Origin: Enterobacter ludwigii
Lineage (GTDB): Bacteria; Pseudomonadota; Gammaproteobacteria; Enterobacterales; Enterobacteriaceae
Length of the DNA: 64,000 nt
Direction: 5' to 3'
Assembly: GCA_900068845.1 (NCBI GenBank)
Contig: CEFQ01000005.1
Location: 802,475 to 866,474 of the forward strand
Part shown: one piece after another, positions 48,299-59,929 of the stretch
Layout: the number at the start of each line of letters is the position of its first letter
How positions within the stretch are numbered: the stretch's first letter is position 1
Translations under genes and position numbers: made by a program
The notes under the pieces: model-generated
Told to the model about the DNA's origin: nothing
Databases searched by the model: none
The model's input: only the letters and a program-made list of their open reading frames with translations

Positions 48299-51018
48299 TG
48301 CGCGGCCTCCTGCAGTTTGTCAATTTGCGCACCTGAGAGGAACGGCGGCACGCCCGGCATGCCGAGCGGTAAACCCACCTGCCCTGCTTGCAGCGACGCA
48401 GAGAAACGTACCGGCAGGCGCAGTGTTTCGCCCGCACAGACCAGCTCAACAGAAGAACCGTTATTGACGCCCAGTTTCTCAGCATCTGCCGGGTTAATCA
48501 CCAGCGTGGCCGGTGACATGCGTTTCTGGAAGGTGGTTGAACGCTGAGTCATCTCCTCGCTACCAAACAGTTGATAGTAAGGTGCAACGCGCCACTGGCT
48601 GCCCTCAACAAAGCTTTCCGGGATGGCGGTAAACCATGGCAGTGAGCGATCGCTGGCTTCAAACAGACGCACGCCTGGATCACCATGACGCAGTTTGCCG
48701 CCCACTTCAGCCTGGAACTTGTTCCATGCCTGCGGTGAGTTCCAGCCTGGCGCCCAGGCAAATGGGATCTGCGAACGCGGTGCGCTTGGTTGGTTGTTAC
48801 CTTCCATGGAGAAGGCAAACATGGTGTCTTTATCTTGCGGCTGACGCGGTTCATGCACGCTGATGTTGGCACGCATCGCGGTACGGCCACTGTTTCGGTG
48901 CGGTGAACGCGCCAGTTTTTGTCCACGAATACGGAAGCTCGCGTCAGGCGCGGCATCTTTAATGCCTTTAAATTGTGGCAGCGCCGCAACGGTGGCATCA
49001 ATCACGTGATCAAGCTGCGTCCAGTCGATGTGACGGCTTTCAACCGCGCTGTGTAGCGAACGCAGCCAGCGCCAGCTCTCCAGCATCACCACGCTGTCGT
49101 CGTAGTAAGACGGATCGTAAACCTGGAAGAAGCGCTGCGCGCGGCCTTCGTGGTTAATCGAGGTGCCATCACTCTCCGCGAAACTGGCGGTGGAGAGAAC
49201 CAAACCGGCTTTTTCCAGCGTTGCGGTACGTTGATGATCGACCACAATCACGTTGGCGGTAGTATCCAAAGCCGCATCCACGTTGGCTTTTGGCGCATGA
49301 CGATAGAGATCGTTTTCCAGCACCACCAGCGCATCGGCTTCGCCTTTGCTCAGCTGTTCCAACGCGCTATCCAGCGATTGACCGCCCATCAGGCCGAGGC
49401 CAAAGCTGTTCGCCGCACCCGCGAGGAAGGTAATACCCACATCGGCACCGCGCGCTTTCAGGGCTTTCGCCACGTTAGCTGCCGCTTCAATCATCGCGAT
49501 GCTACCGGAATGGGTGCCGGAGATAATCAGCGGTTTTTTTGCCCCCGCCAACGCCTGAACGACCACATCAACCTTGCCGTTCAGTTTGCTGTCGAAGCCG
49601 CTTACTGCCGGCGCGCTTTCATCCAGTGCATTAGCAATGGCGAAGCCGAGACGCGCCTGATCTTCCACCGGCGCGCGATAGCTCCACGCAGCAATATCAT
49701 CCAGACGGGTTTCATCCACATTCGTCACGAACAGCGGGTGCTTGGCATGCTGACCGATGTTGAGGATGGCCGCGATCTGCCAGTCAGCCACTTTCTGCGC
49801 TGCGGCCATCTCGCGTGCTTTGCCTTTGACTGCCTGACGCACAGACAGCGCCACGCGCGCGCCAACCTGAGTCAAATCTTCACCCAGTACCAGCACCGCA
49901 TCGTAGCTTTCAATTTCGCGCAGTGATGGCGTGTAAATGCCGCCGTCCTGCAAGACTTTCAGCATCAACTCCACGCGGGCCTGTTCACTTGCTGGCATAC
50001 CGGTGGAGAAGTTTGCAGCGCCGACCAGTTCACGCAACGCGAAGTTGCTTTCAATACTGGCGCGCGGAGAACCAATACCGATCACTTTTTTCGCCCGACG
50101 CAGCACATCCGCCGCCGCATTCACCGCTTGTTCAGCATTCAAGCTGACCCAATCATTGCCGCGTTGCTGGACTGGATGGCGTGGACGATCTTTGCGGTTA
50201 ACGTAGCCGTAACCAAAACGACCGCGATCGCACAGGAAATAGTGGTTCACGCTGCCGTTATAACGGTTTTCGATACGACGCAATTCGCCGTAGCGCTCGC
50301 CTGGGCTGGTGTTGCAACCCACGCTGCACTGCTGACAGATGCTTGGCGCAAACTGCATATCCCATTTACGGTTATAGCGTTCGGAGTGCGTTTTATCGGT
50401 AAATACGCCGGTCGGACAGATTTCCACCAGGTTACCGGAGAATTCGCTTTCCAGCGTGCCATCTTCCGGACGACCAAAGTAGACGTTGTCGTGAGCACCA
50501 TAGACGCCGAGATCTTTGCCATCGGCATAATCTTTGTAGTAACGCACGCAGCGATAACAGGCGATACAACGGTTCATTTCATGAGAAATGAACGGGCCGA
50601 GATCCTGGTTCTGGTGGGTACGCTTAGTGAAGCGATAACGACGGAAACTGTGTCCGGTCATTACCGTCATGTCTTGCAGGTGGCAGTTGCCGCCCTCTTC
50701 ACACACTGGGCAATCGTGCGGGTGGTTGGTCATCAGCCATTCCACCACGCTTTCACGAAATTCTTTCGCTTCGCCATCGTCGATGGAAATAAAGGTGCCG
50801 TCTGACGCTGGTGTCATGCAGGACATGACAAGGCGACCGCGGGTATCTTCGGCATTCTGGAATTGCTTCACCGCGCACTGGCGGCAGGCCCCTACGCTTC
50901 CCAGCGCCGGATGCCAGCAAAAATAAGGAATATCAAGGCCCAGAGAGAGACACGCCTGTAACAGGTTGTCCGCTCCGTTCACATCATATTCTTTACCGTC
51001 TACATGGATTGTAGCCAT
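48295..51018 (-). CDS. nuoG: NADH-quinone oxidoreductase subunit G
   Basis: The 907-aa largest peripheral subunit. The N-terminus binds the 2Fe-2S N1b ([15 protein letters not shown]) and 4Fe-4S clusters N5 (HDCPVC) and N4 ([13 protein letters not shown]). The extra enteric N7 cluster ligands are in [13 protein letters not shown] with a later Cys. The rest is a molybdopterin-oxidoreductase-like fold without cofactor. The start is set at 51018 ([11 protein letters not shown]), as in E. coli; ATG 51027 is possible. A 102-bp gap separates it from nuoF. Confidence 0.97.
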   Translation of the reverse strand: MATIHVDGKEYDVNGADNLLQACLSLGLDIPYFCWHPALGSVGACRQCAVKQFQNAEDTRGRLVMSCMTPASDGTFISIDDGEAKEFRESVVEWLMTNHPHDCPVCEEGGNCHLQDMTVMTGHSFRRYRFTKRTHQNQDLGPFISHEMNRCIACYRCVRYYKDYADGKDLGVYGAHDNVYFGRPEDGTLESEFSGNLVEICPTGVFTDKTHSERYNRKWDMQFAPSICQQCSVGCNTSPGERYGELRRIENRYNGSVNHYFLCDRGRFGYGYVNRKDRPRHPVQQRGNDWVSLNAEQAVNAAADVLRRAKKVIGIGSPRASIESNFALRELVGAANFSTGMPASEQARVELMLKVLQDGGIYTPSLREIESYDAVLVLGEDLTQVGARVALSVRQAVKGKAREMAAAQKVADWQIAAILNIGQHAKHPLFVTNVDETRLDDIAAWSYRAPVEDQARLGFAIANALDESAPAVSGFDSKLNGKVDVVVQALAGAKKPLIISGTHSGSIAMIEAAANVAKALKARGADVGITFLAGAANSFGLGLMGGQSLDSALEQLSKGEADALVVLENDLYRHAPKANVDAALDTTANVIVVDHQRTATLEKAGLVLSTASFAESDGTSINHEGRAQRFFQVYDPSYYDDSVVMLESWRWLRSLHSAVESRHIDWTQLDHVIDATVAALPQFKGIKDAAPDASFRIRGQKLARSPHRNSGRTAMRANISVHEPRQPQDKDTMFAFSMEGNNQPSAPRSQIPFAWAPGWNSPQAWNKFQAEVGGKLRHGDPGVRLFEASDRSLPWFTAIPESFVEGSQWRVAPYYQLFGSEEMTQRSTTFQKRMSPATLVINPADAEKLGVNNGSSVELVCAGETLRLPVRFSASLQAGQVGLPLGMPGVPPFLSGAQIDKLQEAAQ

Positions 51019-51120
51019 AGTGAACATGCTTCCGTAAGGCTCGCCCTAAGACGAGCGTTAAACATCTAATTCTTTCCTCACGCTATTACGCGCGAGGCGA
51101 GTTCCGTGTACGGCGGCTGA

Positions 51121-52467
51121 TTACCAGCGCGCTTTCAGCAGGTTTGGCTGAATACCACCGATGGCTCGGGTATTACCAAACACCTGCGGCGCAATGCCGG
51201 CTTCAAACTCTTCACGGAAATATTTAATCGCGCTCTGCAATGGCTCGACGGCACCCGGTGCGTGGGCACAGAAGGTTTTGCCTGGTCCAAGCTGGCGGCA
51301 GAGTTGCTGCAGGGTTTCGATATCACCCGGCTGACCTTTTTTCTGCTCCAGCGCACGCAGGATCTTCACGCTCCATGGCAATCCATCACGGCACGGCGTA
51401 CACCAGCCGCAGGATTCGCGCGCAAAGAACTCTTCCAGGTTACGCACCAGCGAAACCATATTGATTTCGTGATCGACCGCCATCGCCAGCGCGGTACCTA
51501 AACGGCTGCCGGCTTTGCCGATGCTGGCAAATTCCATTGGCAGATCGAGATGCTGATCGGTGAGGAAGTCGGTTCCTGCGCCGCCTGGCTGCCAGGCTTT
51601 AAACTTCAAACCATCGCGCATGCCACCGGCATAATCTTCGAGGATTTCACGAGCCGTGGTACCGAAAGGCAGTTCCCAGACACCGGGATTTTTTACGCGG
51701 CCGGAAAAACCCATCATCTTGGTGCCGGTGTCTTCGCTGGTAGAGATGTTTTTGTACCAATCAACGCCGTTAAGGAAAATAGCTGGCACGTTCGACAGCG
51801 TTTCCACGTTGTTGACGCAAGTTGGCTTGCCCCACACGCCGGCACTGGCCGGGAATGGCGGCTTAGAGCGCGGGTTAGCGCGGCGACCTTCCAGCGAGTT
51901 GATTAGTGCTGTCTCTTCGCCGCAGATATAACGACCTGCACCGGTGTGAACGATCAGTTCAAAATCAAAACCGGTGCCGAGAATATTTTTGCCGAGGTAG
52001 CCCGCTTCGGTGGCTTCAGCAATCGCGCGACGCAGATTAACTGCCGCTTCGATGTACTCACCACGTAAGAAGATGTAGCCACGATAAGCTTTCAATGCGA
52101 ACGCACTGATCAACATGCCTTCCACCAGTTGGTGCGGCAGTTGTTCCATCAGCAAGCGGTCTTTGTAGGTGCCCGGTTCCATCTCATCGGCGTTACACAG
52201 CAGGTAGCGGATGTTCATGGATTCGTCTTTCGGCATCAGACTCCACTTCAGGCCGGTGTTAAAGCCCGCACCACCGCGACCTTTCAGACCAGAATCTTTT
52301 ACCGCCGCGACGATTTCGTCCTGACTGAAGTCTTTCAGCGCTTTTTCTGCACCGACATAACCGTTTTTACTGCGATATTCATCGATCCAGATTGGCTGCT
52401 TGTCGTCACGGAGACGCCAGGTCAAGGGATGCGTTTCGGCAGAGCGAATGATCTGTTTTATGGTCAT
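51121..52467 (-). CDS. nuoF: NADH-quinone oxidoreductase subunit F
   Basis: The 448-aa subunit that binds NADH and FMN. The NADH/FMN site is in [16 protein letters not shown], and the 4Fe-4S N3 ligands are in [12 protein letters not shown] plus a distal Cys. It overlaps nuoE by four bases. Length is close to E. coli (445). Confidence 0.98.
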   Translation of the reverse strand: MTIKQIIRSAETHPLTWRLRDDKQPIWIDEYRSKNGYVGAEKALKDFSQDEIVAAVKDSGLKGRGGAGFNTGLKWSLMPKDESMNIRYLLCNADEMEPGTYKDRLLMEQLPHQLVEGMLISAFALKAYRGYIFLRGEYIEAAVNLRRAIAEATEAGYLGKNILGTGFDFELIVHTGAGRYICGEETALINSLEGRRANPRSKPPFPASAGVWGKPTCVNNVETLSNVPAIFLNGVDWYKNISTSEDTGTKMMGFSGRVKNPGVWELPFGTTAREILEDYAGGMRDGLKFKAWQPGGAGTDFLTDQHLDLPMEFASIGKAGSRLGTALAMAVDHEINMVSLVRNLEEFFARESCGWCTPCRDGLPWSVKILRALEQKKGQPGDIETLQQLCRQLGPGKTFCAHAPGAVEPLQSAIKYFREEFEAGIAPQVFGNTRAIGGIQPNLLKARW

Positions 52468-52979
52468 TGATACTGCTCCAGCAAGTTGCCGATGCCTTCT
52501 GGCGTCAGATGAACGTGAGTATCTTCATCCACCATCATGGTTGGCCCTTTATCGCAGTTACCGAGGCAGCAGGTTGGCAGCAACGTAAAGCGTCCATCCG
52601 CCGTGGTTTGGCCTGGCTTGATGTTCAGCTTCTGCTCCAGCGCAGCCTGAATGCCCTGATAACCGGTGATGTGACACACCACGCTGTCACAGTAGCGAAT
52701 GACGTGACGGCCCACCGGCGTGCGATAGATCTGGCTATAGAAAGTAGCCACGCCCTCAACATCACTGGCTGGAATACCCAGAACGTCAGCGATAGCGTGA
52801 ATTGCACCATCGGGCACCCAGCCACGCTGTTTTTGCACGATCTTCAACGCTTCGATCGAAGCGGCGCGTGCATCTTCATAATGGTGTTTTTCGTGCTCGA
52901 TAGCGTGATGTTCAACCTCGCTCAGCACGAAGACCTCAGTTGGGTCGATAGTGTGAATAGCAATCTTTTGATCGTGCAT
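52464..52979 (-). CDS. nuoE: NADH-quinone oxidoreductase subunit E
   Basis: A 171-aa thioredoxin-like subunit with 2Fe-2S cluster N1a ligated by CDSVVC and CCLGNC. The N-terminal 25 residues are variable against E. coli; the core from [19 protein letters not shown] is strongly conserved. Two bases separate it from nuoCD. Confidence 0.97.
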   Translation of the reverse strand: MHDQKIAIHTIDPTEVFVLSEVEHHAIEHEKHHYEDARAASIEALKIVQKQRGWVPDGAIHAIADVLGIPASDVEGVATFYSQIYRTPVGRHVIRYCDSVVCHITGYQGIQAALEQKLNIKPGQTTADGRFTLLPTCCLGNCDKGPTMMVDEDTHVHLTPEGIGNLLEQYQ

Positions 52980-52981
52980 AA

Positions 52982-54781
52982 TTAGCGGTCCACGTCTGAC
53001 ATAACAAAATCGATACTACCGAGGTAAACGATCAAGTCGGATACCAGGCTGCCGCGGATCACCGATGGGATCTGCTGCAGGTGCGGGAAGCTCGGCGTAC
53101 GCACGCGGGTGCGGTAGCTCATGGTGCTGCCATCGCTGGTCAGGTAGTAACTGTTAATCCCTTTGGTCGCCTCAATCATCTGGAAGGATTCGTTAGCCGG
53201 CATGACCGGCCCCCACGAAACCTGCAGGAAGTGAGTGATCAGCGTTTCGATGTGCTGCAGCGTGCGCTCTTTCGGCGGCGGCGTGGTCAGCGGGTGATCG
53301 GCTTTGAACGGGCCTTCAGGCATGTTGTTCAGACACTGTTCCAGAATGCGCAGTGACTGCCACATCTCTTCCATTTTCAACTGAACGCGGGTGTACGCAT
53401 CGCTGATGCCAGCGCCAACCGGGATTTCGAAATCAAAGTTCTCGTAACCTGAATACGGGCGCCATTTACGCACGTCAAAATCTAAACCGGTGGCACGCAG
53501 ACCTGCGCCGGTGGTGCCCCACGCCAGCGCTTCATCCATATTGTACGCGGCAACGCCTTGCGAACGGCCCATTAACACGGTATTGCGCAGTGCGGCTTTG
53601 TCATACTCTTTAAGACGCTTCGGCATCCAGTCGAGGAAATCGCGCAACAGACGTTCCCAGCCTTTCGGCAGATCATGCGCTACGCCGCCGATGCGGAACC
53701 ATGCCGGATGCATACGAAAACCGGTAATCGCTTCAACCACGTCATAGATTTTCTGACGATCGGTAAAGGCGAAGAACACCGGCGTCATCGCACCGACGTC
53801 CTGAATAAAGGTGGAGATGTAAAGCAGGTGACTATTGATGCGGAACAGCTCGGACAGCATCACGCGGATAACATTGACGCGATCCGGTACGGTAATGCCA
53901 GCCAGCTTTTCTACCGCCAGCACGTACGGCATTTCGTTCACGCAGCCGCCGAGATATTCGATGCGATCGGTATACGGAATGTAACTGTGCCAGGATTGGC
54001 GCTCGCCCATCTTCTCAGCACCACGATGGTGATAGCCGACATCCGGGACGCAATCGACGATCTCTTCGCCATCTAGCTGCAGAATGATGCGGAAGGCACC
54101 GTGCGCAGACGGGTGATTTGGACCCAGGTTAAGGAACATGAAATCTTCGTTGGTGGTGCTGCGCTTCATGCCCCAGTCTTCAGGCTTGAAGGTCAGCGCC
54201 TCCATCTCCAGATCTTCTTTCTGCTTGGTCAACTCAAAGGGATCGAACTCGGTGGCGCGTGCTGGGTAATCTTTACGCAGCGGATGACCTTCCCACGTCT
54301 GTGGCATCATGATGCGCGTTAGATGCGGGTGACCATTAAACGTGATACCAAACATCTCCCAGGTCTCGCGCTCATACCAGTTGGCGTTGGCGAAAATTTT
54401 GGTGATGGTTGGCACATTCAGATCGTTTTCAGACAATGCGACCTTGAGCATGATGTCGCGGTTGCGTTCAATCGAAAGCAGGTGATAGAAAACGGAAAAA
54501 TCCGCAGCGGGCAAACCGGCGCGGTTAGTACGTAAGCGCTCATCAAAACCATGTAAGTCATAGAGCATGACATACGGTTTTGGCAGCTTGCGCAGGAATT
54601 CAACGATTTCTAAAAGTTGTTCACGCTTCACCCAGACGACCGGAATGCCGGTGCGGGTGGCCTGAACGGTAAAGGCATCTGGCCCAAAACGGTTACGCAG
54701 CTCGCCGACCACTGGGTCATCCAGATGATCGCGGGTTTGCCATGAAGGCTGTGCGAGATCTTGCGTGGTTAAATCAGTCAT
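52982..54781 (-). CDS. nuoC: NADH-quinone oxidoreductase fused subunit C/D
   Basis: The 599-aa NuoCD fusion, as in E. coli and relatives. Residues 1-190 are NuoC (30-kDa; [22 protein letters not shown]), and from about 215 it is NuoD (49-kDa; [22 protein letters not shown]), which lines the quinone pocket. The C-terminus ends in the family's [13 protein letters not shown] 116-bp gap separates it from nuoB. Confidence 0.98.
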   Translation of the reverse strand: MTDLTTQDLAQPSWQTRDHLDDPVVGELRNRFGPDAFTVQATRTGIPVVWVKREQLLEIVEFLRKLPKPYVMLYDLHGFDERLRTNRAGLPAADFSVFYHLLSIERNRDIMLKVALSENDLNVPTITKIFANANWYERETWEMFGITFNGHPHLTRIMMPQTWEGHPLRKDYPARATEFDPFELTKQKEDLEMEALTFKPEDWGMKRSTTNEDFMFLNLGPNHPSAHGAFRIILQLDGEEIVDCVPDVGYHHRGAEKMGERQSWHSYIPYTDRIEYLGGCVNEMPYVLAVEKLAGITVPDRVNVIRVMLSELFRINSHLLYISTFIQDVGAMTPVFFAFTDRQKIYDVVEAITGFRMHPAWFRIGGVAHDLPKGWERLLRDFLDWMPKRLKEYDKAALRNTVLMGRSQGVAAYNMDEALAWGTTGAGLRATGLDFDVRKWRPYSGYENFDFEIPVGAGISDAYTRVQLKMEEMWQSLRILEQCLNNMPEGPFKADHPLTTPPPKERTLQHIETLITHFLQVSWGPVMPANESFQMIEATKGINSYYLTSDGSTMSYRTRVRTPSFPHLQQIPSVIRGSLVSDLIVYLGSIDFVMSDVDR

Positions 54782-54897
54782 ACGTTACTCACCATTCCGG
54801 CCTGTAATCAGGCGCTCAAAAGAAGGCGTCAGGATGGCGGCGCACATTAAATTGTGGTGTTCTGCTGCGGCCGTGGCTCCATCCGTGTACGGGAAGC

Positions 54898-55578
54898 TTA
54901 TACTTCGTCTGGCGTTCTCAGATTGGTGACGGCAATACGCTCGCCACGTTTTCTTTCGCGCTCTGGCTGCATATTGGCGCGATAAACACCCTGGTCACCA
55001 ACAACCCACGACAGCGGACGACGCTCTTTGCCAATCGATTCACGTAACAGCAGCAGTGCCTGCATATACGCTTCTGGACGCGGCGGACAGCCCGGAATGT
55101 AAACGTCAACCGGCAGGAATTTATCCACGCCCTGCACCACAGAGTAGATGTCGTACATGCCACCCGAGTTAGCGCAAGCACCCATGGAAATCACCCATTT
55201 CGGCTCCAGCATCTGATCATATAAACGCTGAATAACCGGCGCCATTTTGGTAAACGGCGTTCCGGCAATCACCATGAAGTCAGCCTGACGTGGCGAGGCG
55301 CGCATAACTTCAGCACCAAAACGTGCCACGTCATGCACAGCGGTGAAGGATGTGGTCATTTCCACGTAGCAACAGGAAAGGCCGAAGTTATACGGCCAAA
55401 GAGAGTTTTTACGACCCCAGTTCACCATGTCATGCAGGGCGTGTTCGAGCTTGCCCATGTAAACGCTACGGTGAACATGTTGCTCCAGCGGATCAGTAAC
55501 AATTTCCTGTTTCTGCAGAGGATAACGATCATTATCGCCGCCCCCGTTCGGGTCTACGCGTGTCAGCGTGTAGTCCAT
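54898..55578 (-). CDS. nuoB: NADH-quinone oxidoreductase subunit B
   Basis: The 226-aa subunit binding cluster N2, the last before quinone. Its four ligands are the tandem Cys in [11 protein letters not shown], the Cys in [10 protein letters not shown] and the Cys in [12 protein letters not shown] Cys of E. coli in AGTCFTKM is Pro here, but it is not a ligand. A three-residue insertion ([12 protein letters not shown]) appears relative to E. coli. Lies 15 bp after nuoA. Confidence 0.98.
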   Translation of the reverse strand: MDYTLTRVDPNGGGDNDRYPLQKQEIVTDPLEQHVHRSVYMGKLEHALHDMVNWGRKNSLWPYNFGLSCCYVEMTTSFTAVHDVARFGAEVMRASPRQADFMVIAGTPFTKMAPVIQRLYDQMLEPKWVISMGACANSGGMYDIYSVVQGVDKFLPVDVYIPGCPPRPEAYMQALLLLRESIGKERRPLSWVVGDQGVYRANMQPERERKRGERIAVTNLRTPDEV

Positions 55579-55593
55579 CTTATTGCCTCGCTT

Positions 55594-56037
55594 TTACTGC
55601 TTATGAGGGTTGGTGTGGCTGTGACTGACCGGGATAGATTTGACCACTACGCGACGACGCGCAGGAGCCCAATCCAGCGCACCAATGCGCACCAGATAAA
55701 CCAGGCCTGCCAAGAGCACCAAAATGAAAATTGCGGCTTCGACAAAACCGACCCAACCGCTTTCGCGAATGGAAGTCGACCATGCGTATAAATAGAGGGC
55801 TTCAACGTCAAATATGACGAAGAACATCGCAACCAGATAGAATTTTGCAGAGAGGCGAATATGCGTGTCACCGACCGACTCAATACCTGATTCGAACGGC
55901 GTGTCTTTGTGCCGCGCACGTGCACGACCACCTAAAAGCCAGCCACCGGTCAACATAAAGGCACACAGGCCGAATGCGATCACGATAAAAACAATAAATG
56001 CCCAGTGATGAGCGATCACTTCTGTAGTTGTCGACAT
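55594..56037 (-). CDS. nuoA: NADH-quinone oxidoreductase subunit A
   Basis: A 147-aa subunit with three transmembrane helices; the loop after helix 1 holds [10 protein letters not shown], and the helix-2 region [11 protein letters not shown] carries the conserved acids. First gene of nuoABCDEFGHIJKLMN. The 660-bp upstream region down from lrhA should hold its promoters. Confidence 0.98.
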   Translation of the reverse strand: MSTTTEVIAHHWAFIVFIVIAFGLCAFMLTGGWLLGGRARARHKDTPFESGIESVGDTHIRLSAKFYLVAMFFVIFDVEALYLYAWSTSIRESGWVGFVEAAIFILVLLAGLVYLVRIGALDWAPARRRVVVKSIPVSHSHTNPHKQ

Positions 56038-56591
56038 ACTCTTTGCTTACTCATCAAAAGTGGTAATGGCATCCTGCACTGTTGCAGCAAACACACCACA
56101 TCGATTCAAGGGAAGGATAAAAAACCTTATAAATTTTGCTGTCATTAGCAATAAAGCAGCAATTTTATAGGGGTTTTTACTCCTTTCTATAACCTTTTGT
56201 CAACTTTGACAAAAGTATCCAAACATTATTTTACAGCTGCATCATATTATTAACATTCAACCCCATAAGCGCCAGCTAAATCGCTTCAGTTTGTGAGGTT
56301 AATTTTAGTGTAGCGGGTATTCACATGCATGGATCGTGCATTTAACAATCATATTTTGACAGGTCTCGTCCGAGATTCCCCCCCCTTATCAGGGGTATTT
56401 TTTTGATCTAAAGCACAGAACTGGGTTTTATGCTGCAAAAAACAGCGGAATGGACAGGCAAATGCCCTGGGAAAGTTGGCACGAATTGATAAAAAAATTC
56501 CATGCCGGATAAAAATGGAACAAATTTCATTTTTAAGAATGCGAGTGAAATCTTTTTTAGAAAATCACGTCAGAAAAGGCCAGTTAAGCAC
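56038..56591. other. Long nuoA upstream region without genes
   Basis: No gene was found in this AT-rich stretch. E. coli also has a long nuo promoter region here, used by Fnr, ArcA, NarL and IHF. A perfect 10-2-10 palindrome at 56194-56215 is listed separately; several A/T tracts (56480-56570) could be IHF- or H-NS-type targets but no exact site was established. Confidence 0.55.
56194..56215. promoter_or_regulatory. Perfect 22-bp inverted repeat upstream of nuoA
   Basis: CTTTTGTCAA (56194-56203), CT, then TTGACAAAAG (56206-56215) are exact complements. It lies 157 bp upstream of the nuoA start. Either strand contains TTGACA, a -35-like hexamer, so the site may be an operator over a promoter. 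Confidence 0.6.
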
Positions 56592-56632
56592 CAAAAAAAA
56601 AGCCTTAGCAGGCTATCACCACGCTAAGGCTC
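56592..56632 (-). terminator. Terminator of lrhA
   Basis: AGCCTTAGC (56591-56599) pairs with GCTAAGGCT (56623-56631 region). Read leftward a run of nine T follows, 66 bp after the lrhA stop. Confidence 0.88.
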
Positions 56633-56697
56633 ATTTTTGTCTGTTTTAACAATTAACTGATATTCCATTCGCGAGGAATTACCAGCAACTGTAATCC

Positions 56698-57621
56698 CTA
56701 CTCTTCATCATCCAGCAACAGTGTACCGTCTGGATTTGCACTCAGGTTGTAAGGATCATTGGTGGACTGCATGGCGTTGAAAATGGCCAACGCCAGTTCG
56801 TTATCGCTATCCGGATTGCGGCACAGCAGATACTGAGTGTCAGGCAGGACAGGCAAACCTTCTGCCGCTCCCATAACACGCAGTTCTGGACTCATCATTT
56901 CCACTGGACGCGCGGTCACACCCAAACCAGCCTTAACCGCCGCACGGACTGCTGCCAGCGTGGAGGCAACATACGAGATGCGCCATGGAATCCCAGCCTC
57001 GTTGAGGTGATCGATTGCCATATCGCGATACGGACTTGGCTCATCCAGCAGAACCAATGGAATGGCTTCTCCGCGCTGGAAAATATAATCCGCCGCGCAG
57101 TACCACAATGTTGGAGAAGTACGCAGTACCTGATGGGTAAAGTTTCCAGGACTGGACGTAGTCACAACCAGATCGACTTCACCTTGATTCAGCATTTCCA
57201 TCATGAACGGGTTGCGCTTGACACGAACATCAATGGCCAGCTTCGGATAAACCGACGTTACGCGATTAAGCAGGAACGGCAGAATAGTATCTGAGGTATC
57301 ATCTGAGGCGCCAATGGTCAAAACGCCCTGGATGTTGCTGTACATTAAAGAGGTGCAAGCTTCGTCATTAAAACGAAGGATTTTCCTGGCGTAACCCAGC
57401 AGTTGAATGCCATGCTCCGTCAGCAATTTATTACGTCCATGTCTGGCAAACAGCTCTTTACCTACCAATTGTTCCAGACGTTGCATCTGCTGGCTCACTG
57501 CTGACTGCGTTCTGCATACGGCGGCAGCGGCTGCTGCAAAAGTATTCAGATCGGCAACGGCAACAAATGTACGCAGCAGATCGAGGTCGAGATTCAGTAT
57601 CGGACGATTTGCATTAGTCAT
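56698..57621 (-). CDS. lrhA: LysR-type regulator LrhA (HexA/PecT)
   Basis: A 307-aa LysR-family regulator. The N-terminal winged helix has [21 protein letters not shown] and [16 protein letters not shown] (residues 15-55); the effector domain follows ([21 protein letters not shown]). It matches LrhA, which represses flhDC and so motility in E. coli, and whose Erwinia and Pectobacterium forms (HexA, PecT) control exoproducts and virulence. It ends LLLDDEE. The gene is divergent from alaA across a 968-bp gap, as in E. coli, which suggests a long regulated leader. Confidence 0.95.
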   Translation of the reverse strand: MTNANRPILNLDLDLLRTFVAVADLNTFAAAAAAVCRTQSAVSQQMQRLEQLVGKELFARHGRNKLLTEHGIQLLGYARKILRFNDEACTSLMYSNIQGVLTIGASDDTSDTILPFLLNRVTSVYPKLAIDVRVKRNPFMMEMLNQGEVDLVVTTSSPGNFTHQVLRTSPTLWYCAADYIFQRGEAIPLVLLDEPSPYRDMAIDHLNEAGIPWRISYVASTLAAVRAAVKAGLGVTARPVEMMSPELRVMGAAEGLPVLPDTQYLLCRNPDSDNELALAIFNAMQSTNDPYNLSANPDGTLLLDDEE

Positions 57622-58589
57622 GTTTTTTCTTCACTTATAAGATTTTTTAAAACTACTACCCTGGTGTATTACCCGACTTATCAAAGAGATAAGAGGCAAT
57701 GGTGCTTAATGACAGCCCTGTGTGGAGCTGCCATAAAAAAATTTTGTCAGGCGGATGCCGACGATCGCACCACTCTGATATCAGAGCAGCGTCGTCATTA
57801 TAGACAGCAGAACTTCTGGGCAGAAAACGTAAGTCGTACAGGTGCTGGAAGCTGCGTAGTTGTCTATATATCCCGCGTAAAGTCCCTGCGGGTTAAAAAG
57901 AAATAACATCATGTTATGTAGATGCGAAGCGATAAAGTGCATCAAATAATAAATTATACTTAATCATTTTTACGCTATAAATGGAAATGTTTTTGTTCAA
58001 AACATCGCAATTTTTGACCAAAAGCCTTTTCGCACACATCCTGCCATAACACTGCTCTTTTTTTAAGCCCCCCAGGTTCTGAATCTTAAACCTCTGCGTT
58101 AAAGTTACAGCACAAATGCTATTTTACGCGTGTTTAACACCGGGTTAGCTCTGATGATGGTGCTTAATCCTGCCATCAAAAAGTGAATGAGAATGAACTG
58201 TATTTAGTAACGCCAGCCGGAGCTTAAACACCACTGAACATTTATTCGCCATATAACAAGTTTCATTTAACTATTTCATTAGGTCGCTAATCTATTTTTA
58301 GGCCAATAGTCCCTGAAAAATTTCTGAATAGTCATCGCTCTCCATGGAAGAGGGCTTTTACACCCCAAATTCATCTTACCAGTGTTTAATCTCATTATTT
58401 TTCACATTAGTGGGTTAATGAACCAGGTTAGTGGGATTTCAATGGTTTTTACGCCATGTGACGCTGGAAAAAATGGCAAACGCGCCAAAACCAAGCGCCG
58501 CCCTTCTTTTGTTAAGATGAGAAGAGTAAATTGGGCAAGTTTGATTTTCGGTGGCAGGTTAAAGGACTCTGCCCATAAAGGCGGTAACG
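57622..58589. other. Long gap between lrhA and alaA
   Basis: No convincing gene was found in 968 bp. The region is AT-rich and should contain the lrhA promoter and long 5' leader on one strand and the alaA promoter on the other. A palindrome CTCTGATATCAGAG occurs at 57773-57786. Two short open frames here (57664-57906 and 58382-58606) have no recognisable protein features. Confidence 0.6.
57773..57786. promoter_or_regulatory. 14-bp palindrome upstream of lrhA
   Basis: CTCTGATATCAGAG is a perfect palindrome 152 bp upstream of the lrhA start. A LysR- or other dimer-binding site is possible; no factor can be named. Confidence 0.35.
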
Positions 58590-59807
58590 ATGAATTTTCA
58601 AATTGATAAATCCGGCAAGCTGGAAAATGTGTGTTATGACATCCGCGGGCCGGTACTGAAAGAAGCTAAACGTCTCGAAGAAGAAGGCAATAAAGTTCTC
58701 AAGCTGAATATCGGCAACCCTGCCCCGTTTGGTTTTGAAGCGCCTGATGAAATTCTGGTAGATGTCATTCGTAACCTGCCGAGCTCGCAGGGTTATTGCG
58801 ACTCAAAAGGGCTGTATTCAGCGCGTAAAGCGATCATGCAGCATTATCAGGCGCGTGACATGCGCGATGTGACCGTTGAAGACATCTATATTGGCAACGG
58901 TGTATCGGAACTGATTGTGCAAGCGATGCAGGCCCTGCTCAACAGCGGCGATGAAATGCTGGTGCCCGCACCTGATTATCCGTTATGGACGGCCGCAGTT
59001 TCATTGTCGAGCGGCAAAGCGGTGCACTATCTTTGTGATGAGTCAGCGGGTTGGTTCCCTGATCTGGATGATATTCGTAGCAAGATCACGCCGCGAACAC
59101 GTGGCATTGTCATCATTAACCCAAATAACCCGACAGGCGCGGTTTACAGCAAAGCGTTGCTGCTAGAGATTGTTGAAATTGCGCGCCAGCACAATCTGAT
59201 CATTTTCGCCGATGAAATCTACGACAAGATTCTCTACGACGAAGCGCAGCACCATTCAATTGCAGCACTGGCACCCGATCTGTTAACCGTAACCTTTAAC
59301 GGCTTGTCTAAGACCTACCGTGTGGCTGGCTTCCGTCAGGGCTGGATGGTGCTGAACGGTCCAAAGAAACACGCGAAAGGTTATATTGAAGGGCTTGAGA
59401 TGCTGGCGTCAATGCGCCTCTGCGCCAACGTTCCGGCGCAACATGCTATTCAGACAGCACTCGGGGGCTATCAAAGCATCAGCGAATTCATTGCGCCCGG
59501 CGGGCGGTTGTATGAACAACGTCAGCGTGCGTGGGAATTGATTAACGATATTCCTGGCGTCAGTTGTGTGAAGCCACAAGGTGCGTTGTACATGTTCCCG
59601 CGCATTGATGCCAAGAAATTCAACATCTTTGACGATCAGAAGATGGTGCTGGATTTCCTGTTGCAAGAGAAAGTACTGCTGGTTCAAGGTACCGCTTTCA
59701 ACTGGCCGTGGCCGGATCACGTGCGCATCGTGACGCTGCCGCGCGTGGACGATTTGGAAATGGCCGTCAGCAAGTTTGGTCGTTTCTTGCAAGGGTATCG
59801 CCAGTAA
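58590..59807 (+). CDS. alaA: Glutamate-pyruvate aminotransferase AlaA
   Basis: The 405-aa class I/II PLP aminotransferase makes alanine from pyruvate with glutamate. The PLP lysine is in FNGLSKTYRVAGFRQGW (about residue 240); NPNNPTGAVY and FADEIYDKILYD are the cofactor-binding motifs. Length and sequence match E. coli AlaA (YfbQ). It is divergent from lrhA and followed by a terminator. Ribosome-binding site GGCGGTAACG is moderate. Confidence 0.97.
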   Translation: MNFQIDKSGKLENVCYDIRGPVLKEAKRLEEEGNKVLKLNIGNPAPFGFEAPDEILVDVIRNLPSSQGYCDSKGLYSARKAIMQHYQARDMRDVTVEDIYIGNGVSELIVQAMQALLNSGDEMLVPAPDYPLWTAAVSLSSGKAVHYLCDESAGWFPDLDDIRSKITPRTRGIVIINPNNPTGAVYSKALLLEIVEIARQHNLIIFADEIYDKILYDEAQHHSIAALAPDLLTVTFNGLSKTYRVAGFRQGWMVLNGPKKHAKGYIEGLEMLASMRLCANVPAQHAIQTALGGYQSISEFIAPGGRLYEQRQRAWELINDIPGVSCVKPQGALYMFPRIDAKKFNIFDDQKMVLDFLLQEKVLLVQGTAFNWPWPDHVRIVTLPRVDDLEMAVSKFGRFLQGYRQ

Positions 59808-59834
59808 TATGTGACACCTGTATATCCGTCGTCA

Positions 59835-59866
59835 TTCAAGTCCCCTCATGGGGACTTGAATTATTT
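59835..59866 (+). terminator. Terminator of alaA
   Basis: TTCAAGTCCCC (59835-59845) pairs with GGGGACTTGAA (59850-59860), followed by TTATTT. Confidence 0.85.
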
Positions 59867-59929
59867 AGGGTATAGTTACCGTATTTCGGGGAGAGTTCAC
59901 TCTCTCTGCCATGCGCACAGGAACCGTCC

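Noticed and set aside
55240..55275. NuoB has Pro where E. coli has Cys in AGTCFTKM, which looked like a lost cluster ligand.
   Set aside because: The N2 ligands are the tandem Cys pair, the Cys in SMGACAN and the Cys in IPGCPP, all present. Other NuoB proteins also lack Cys at this site.
57664..57906. 80-aa open frame between lrhA and alaA.
   Set aside because: No ribosome-binding site and no protein features; it crosses the palindrome in the likely lrhA leader.
58382..58606. 74-aa open frame running into the alaA start.
   Set aside because: No family features and a poor start; it overlaps the region expected to hold the alaA promoter and ribosome-binding site.
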